From Methanolinea sp. UBA277 (GTDB lineage Archaea; Halobacteriota; Methanomicrobia; Methanomicrobiales; Methanospirillaceae): a stretch of DNA of 22,277 nucleotides. Where the stretch lies: contig DANP01000026.1 of the NCBI GenBank assembly GCA_002499905.1, positions 38,027 through 60,303 on the forward strand, read 5' to 3'. Below, one piece after another: positions 19,323 to 22,277 of the stretch (position 1 is the stretch's first letter; every line of letters starts with the position of its first letter). Below the pieces are notes generated by a model, which was given only the letters and a program-made list of their open reading frames with translations, was not told the origin of the DNA and ran no database searches. The position numbers were made by a program, and so were the translations under genes.

Positions 19323-20984
19323 ATGCCCGCCAGATCTCCGGATAATCCAGAGCAAGAGGACCGTTATTGTGACTTTTCCATTCAGGTGCCCGAATTCTAT
19401 AACTTCGGATATGACGTCGTCGATTCGTGGGCGGTAAAAGAGCCGGACAAGACTGCACTGCTCTGGGTGAACCAGCAGGGGGAGGAGAGACGGTACAGTT
19501 TCAGGGATATGAAGATGGGATCCGATCTGGCGGCACGTCTCCTGCATGACAGCGGGATCGTGAAAGGTGACCGGGTATTCGTTATGCTCCCGAGGATCCC
19601 GGAGTGGTGGGTCCTTGTTGTCGCCCTGATCAAACTCGGCGCGGTCTACACCCCGGCGCCAACCCTGCTGACCCCCCATGACATCTCTTACCGGCTCGGG
19701 ATTGGCGGGTTTGCGCTGGTCATCACCGACCTTGAGAATGCACACAAGGTACAGGAGGCGGTCGGGGAGGAGTCGTTCAGGCCGAAATGTATGGTTGTCG
19801 ATGGGGAAATGCCGGGCTGGATAAGCTATCCACAAAACAGGGTCCCGGGCTCCTCGAAACTGCCTGCACAAGGGGGCCTGCCCTCCGTGAAGACAAGATC
19901 TTCCGATCCCCTCCTGATCTTCTTTACCTCGGGGACGACCGGAAACCCCAAGATGGTGCTCCATGACCACAGCTACCCGCTGGGACATATCGTCACCGCA
20001 CGGTTATGGCAGGATCTGAAACCGTCGGATCTCCATTTCACCATCTCCGATACCGGCTGGGCAAAGAGTGCGTGGGGGAACCTGTTTGGCCAGTGGATCG
20101 AGGGGGCGGCGGTCTTTGTCTATGATATCCGGGGAAAATTCGATGCTGCGGAGATACCCCCTCTCCTTGAGAAGTATGCCATCACGACGTTCTGCTGCCC
20201 CCCTACGATCTACCGGATGTTGATCCTCCTGGATCTCAAAGCCCGCAACCTCCCACGGCTCCGCCACTGCGTGAGCGCCGGCGAACCCCTGAACCCCGAG
20301 GTGATCCGGATCTGGAAAGAGAAGACCGGCCTGCTCATCTACGAGGGATACGGCCAGACGGAGACCGTGCTCTGCATCGGCGCATTACCGGGCCGCGAAT
20401 GCCCGCCCGGATCCATGGGAAAACCGGCCCCGGGCTGGCGTATCGAGCTGCATGACAGGCACGGAAACCCGGTAGGCACTGATCGCGAAGGAAGGATCGC
20501 GATCTCTCTCGATCCCCGGCCGGTCGGGTTGTTCTCCGGGTATATCGAAAACGAGGCGGCGAACAGGAAGTCCTTTGTAAAAGGCTGGTACTACACCGAT
20601 GACAAGGCGGCCATGGACGAAGACGGCAATTTCTGGTTCATCGGCAGGGATGATGATGTCATCAAGGCATCGGGATACCGCATCGGACCATTCGAAGTCG
20701 AGAGCGCCCTGCTGGAGCATCCGGTGGTTGCCGAGGCGGCCGTGGTGGGATCCCCCGATCCGATCAGGGGACTGATGGTAAAGGCCTTCGTTGTGCTAAA
20801 GCGAGGTTTCCGGCCATCCGGGCAGCTCGTGACCGACCTGCAGGAGCACGTGAAGAAGGTAACCGCCCCGTACAAGTACCCGCGGGCGATTGAATTTGTC
20901 GATTCCCTCCCCAAGACCCATTCGGGGAAGATACGGAGGAACGAGCTCCGCGAACGGGAGGCGAAGAAAGCGAGACCGGATTAA
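19323..20984 (+). CDS. Acyl-CoA synthetase (AMP-forming), medium-chain AcsM/Macs type
   Basis: Cytoplasmic enzyme that activates a carboxylic acid with ATP to an acyl-adenylate and then an acyl-CoA. The 553-residue product has the adenylate-forming motifs: TSGTTGNPK (residues 202-210), the ISDTGWAKSAWGNLFGQW segment typical of medium-chain and acetyl-CoA synthetase-like members, GYGQTET (about 342-348), GWYYTDDKA, the hinge GRDDDVIKASGYRIGP (from 441) and the C-terminal lysine Lys536 in THSGKIRRNEL. Length is close to bacterial and Methanosarcina medium-chain synthetases and shorter than true acetyl-CoA synthetase. The substrate is probably a short or branched acid such as propionate, isobutyrate or 2-methylbutyrate; this is inference. 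There is no clear Shine-Dalgarno beyond GGGA. It is monocistronic and divergent from the ABC genes. Confidence 0.93.
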   Translation: MPARSPDNPEQEDRYCDFSIQVPEFYNFGYDVVDSWAVKEPDKTALLWVNQQGEERRYSFRDMKMGSDLAARLLHDSGIVKGDRVFVMLPRIPEWWVLVVALIKLGAVYTPAPTLLTPHDISYRLGIGGFALVITDLENAHKVQEAVGEESFRPKCMVVDGEMPGWISYPQNRVPGSSKLPAQGGLPSVKTRSSDPLLIFFTSGTTGNPKMVLHDHSYPLGHIVTARLWQDLKPSDLHFTISDTGWAKSAWGNLFGQWIEGAAVFVYDIRGKFDAAEIPPLLEKYAITTFCCPPTIYRMLILLDLKARNLPRLRHCVSAGEPLNPEVIRIWKEKTGLLIYEGYGQTETVLCIGALPGRECPPGSMGKPAPGWRIELHDRHGNPVGTDREGRIAISLDPRPVGLFSGYIENEAANRKSFVKGWYYTDDKAAMDEDGNFWFIGRDDDVIKASGYRIGPFEVESALLEHPVVAEAAVVGSPDPIRGLMVKAFVVLKRGFRPSGQLVTDLQEHVKKVTAPYKYPRAIEFVDSLPKTHSGKIRRNELREREAKKARPD

Positions 20985-21109
20985 TCGTATTCAGATTTTC
21001 AAAACCCGGTCAACATTGTAGATTTATGGAAATTGTTCCTGAATTTTCCAAGCTGAAATAGTATTCAGATCTGCATTTTATCCTGGCATATTCAGCCGAT
21101 GCCGTATCC

Positions 21110-21117
21110 TTTTATCC
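21110..21117 (+). promoter_or_regulatory. TATA box of the hydrolase lipoprotein gene
   Basis: TTTTATCC is centred about 25 bases before ATG 21139, so the mRNA is probably leaderless or nearly so. The intergenic stretch also holds a repeated gtattcagat at 20987-20996 and 21061-21070, 74 bases apart. Confidence 0.5.
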
Positions 21118-21138
21118 CCCGGTCTCTCACAGGGATAT

Positions 21139-22098
21139 ATGTGTTCACCCCTCCCTCCCGCCATGCTCATCCTCGCCCTGCTCCTTCTTCAGGCAGGCTG
21201 TATCGCACCCGGCCCCGGGTCCCCGAACACCACGGCACTCACCATATCCGGGAACAATCGTATGGTTATTGATTCCCCGGCACACCGGATCGACCAGGCC
21301 CCGGTCAAGACCGTCCGGGTCGATGACATTGAAATCGCGTATAAGGAGATCGGCCAGGGAGAACCTCTCCTCTTCATCATCGGGTACGGGTCGACGATGG
21401 ACCTGTGGCCTCCGGGTATGCTTGCGAACCTCTCTTCGAAGAATCGCATCATCGTCTTTGACAACCGGGGGATGGGGTACACCACAGCGTCGGACAAGCC
21501 GTTCTCAATCGAGCTCTTTGCCGACGACGCAGCAGGCCTCATGGACGCGCTGAACATCAGCCGGGCCGACATCCTCGGCTGGTCTATGGGTGCCGACGTC
21601 GCCCAGGAGCTTGCGCTGCGTCATCCGGGGAAGGTCGACCGGCTCATTCTTTATGCCGGGTCATGCGGCGGAAATGAGAGTATCCCGCCAGCGCCCGAGG
21701 TCCTGGAACAGCTCACCAATACCTCCGGTTCGGCACGTGAACAGGGCGAGCGACTCTTCCAGGTCCTGTTCCCGGCAGCCTGGCTCCGTGATCACCCGGA
21801 TCCACGGACCTACTTCCCGATCCCGAACGAAACATCTTCCCCGGAGATCTATATCCGCCAGAACGAGGCGATCAGCTCATGGAACGGGACGTACTCCCGT
21901 CTCCCTGAGATCCGGTCACCGACTCTGGTCCTGACCGGGACCGAGGACGTCATCAACGTCCCGGCGAATGCATTTGTTATCGGCGGGCGGATCCCCGGCG
22001 CATGGGTCGTTCAGGTTCCCGGCGGCGGACATGGAATGATATACCAGTACCCGGACCTTTTCCAACGGGTCGTTACCTTATTTCTGGAATCGGGCTGA
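21139..22098 (+). CDS. Alpha/beta-hydrolase lipoprotein
   Basis: A 319-residue exported hydrolase. The N-terminal hydrophobic segment LILALLLLQAGC ends in a lipobox with Cys21, so the enzyme is probably lipid-anchored outside the cell. A Thr/Asn/Pro linker leads to the catalytic domain: EPLLFIIGYGSTMDLWPP (oxyanion strand), VFDNRGMGYT, the nucleophile elbow GWSMG with Ser149, TLVLTGTEDV with Asp270 and GGGHG with His298. These give a complete Ser-Asp-His triad. The pattern fits the 3-oxoadipate enol-lactonase/haloperoxidase-like branch, but the substrate is unknown; an ester or lactone hydrolase is likely. There is no Shine-Dalgarno motif, and the TATA position suggests a leaderless mRNA. Confidence 0.9.
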   Translation: MCSPLPPAMLILALLLLQAGCIAPGPGSPNTTALTISGNNRMVIDSPAHRIDQAPVKTVRVDDIEIAYKEIGQGEPLLFIIGYGSTMDLWPPGMLANLSSKNRIIVFDNRGMGYTTASDKPFSIELFADDAAGLMDALNISRADILGWSMGADVAQELALRHPGKVDRLILYAGSCGGNESIPPAPEVLEQLTNTSGSAREQGERLFQVLFPAAWLRDHPDPRTYFPIPNETSSPEIYIRQNEAISSWNGTYSRLPEIRSPTLVLTGTEDVINVPANAFVIGGRIPGAWVVQVPGGGHGMIYQYPDLFQRVVTLFLESG

Positions 22099-22195
22099 CA
22101 GAAATCCGGGATCGGGTTCATGTGGGGAACGACAATCTGCGGTGACCGTCTGCCCTGATTATCGGGAATATACAGCAGGACCATCGGCAAGTGAG

Positions 22196-22207
22196 GGCAG
22201 GCCTGCC
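22196..22207. other. 12-bp perfect palindrome near the window end
   Basis: ggcaggcctgcc lies 22-33 bases after GGAATATACA (22167-22176), which resembles a TATA box on the plus strand. It could be an operator for a gene beyond the window. The rest of 22099-22277 shows no gene and no recognisable RNA. Confidence 0.25.
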
Positions 22208-22277
22208 ATCGGAGCAAGGTATTTCGCATCCCGGCGGTTGGTTGAATCAAAGCCCGGCCGGGGCAACATGCCCGGGA

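Noticed and set aside
19293..19988. Minus-strand frame of 231 codons
   Set aside because: Antisense to the acyl-CoA synthetase gene; no motif of its own.
22220..22277. Possible tRNA 3' half near the window end (cccggccggggc with an upstream ttgaatc)
   Set aside because: No T-arm with a proper TTC-x-A loop and no matching 5' acceptor strand can be found, so it was not called.

Overview
The window looks like chromosomal DNA from a methanogenic archaeon, most probably of the order Methanomicrobiales. The grounds are: TATA boxes about 25 bases before starts, some of them apparently leaderless; T-run terminators; many exported proteins of types common in that order (a DUF3821-like surface protein, PKD/TPR lipoproteins, lipobox proteins); an archaeal tRNA without an encoded CCA; a GYD-domain protein; and a Mn-type pyrophosphatase carrying CBS and DRTGG domains. 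Most genes are GC-rich. Two stretches, about 2455-3175 and 5880-6600, are clearly AT-richer.

Layout: 1-329 is the N-terminal end of uvrA, reading out of the window. 498-3300 holds two lipoproteins, a small AT-rich membrane protein gene and two related decayed fragments of a membrane-anchor sequence. 3323-5712 holds the regulatory pyrophosphatase, a two-CxxCxGxG protein and the mechanosensitive channel MscL. 5795-6627 holds tRNA-Arg(GCG), a small membrane protein gene and a 22-base near-copy of the tRNA 3' end that makes the segment look like a small integrated element or its scar. 6717-11301 holds a 47-residue zinc ribbon and a GYD protein, then exported proteins: a Cys-rich secreted protein, a 54-residue membrane protein, a large PKD/TPR lipoprotein and a Pro/Thr repeat surface protein. 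11546-14476 is a run of small proteins (two Cys-rich, a HEAT-like one, a SOUL protein, a winged-helix candidate and others).

14640-17051 is the most coherent system: a tightly coupled minus-strand operon DsrE2 - TusA - NifS - IscU, with a good TATA box in front. It couples a cysteine desulfurase to two sulfur carriers and an Fe-S scaffold. Next come an ABC-2 exporter pair preceded by a small overlapping gene (17253-19067), a divergent acyl-CoA synthetase (19323-20984) and an alpha/beta-hydrolase lipoprotein (21139-22098). No CRISPR array, intact insertion sequence, integrase or rRNA was seen.

Gene starts were moved from the longest reading frame wherever a Shine-Dalgarno motif, TATA position or translational overlap favoured another start; each case is stated. 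Family assignments come from motif recognition by eye, without a database search.
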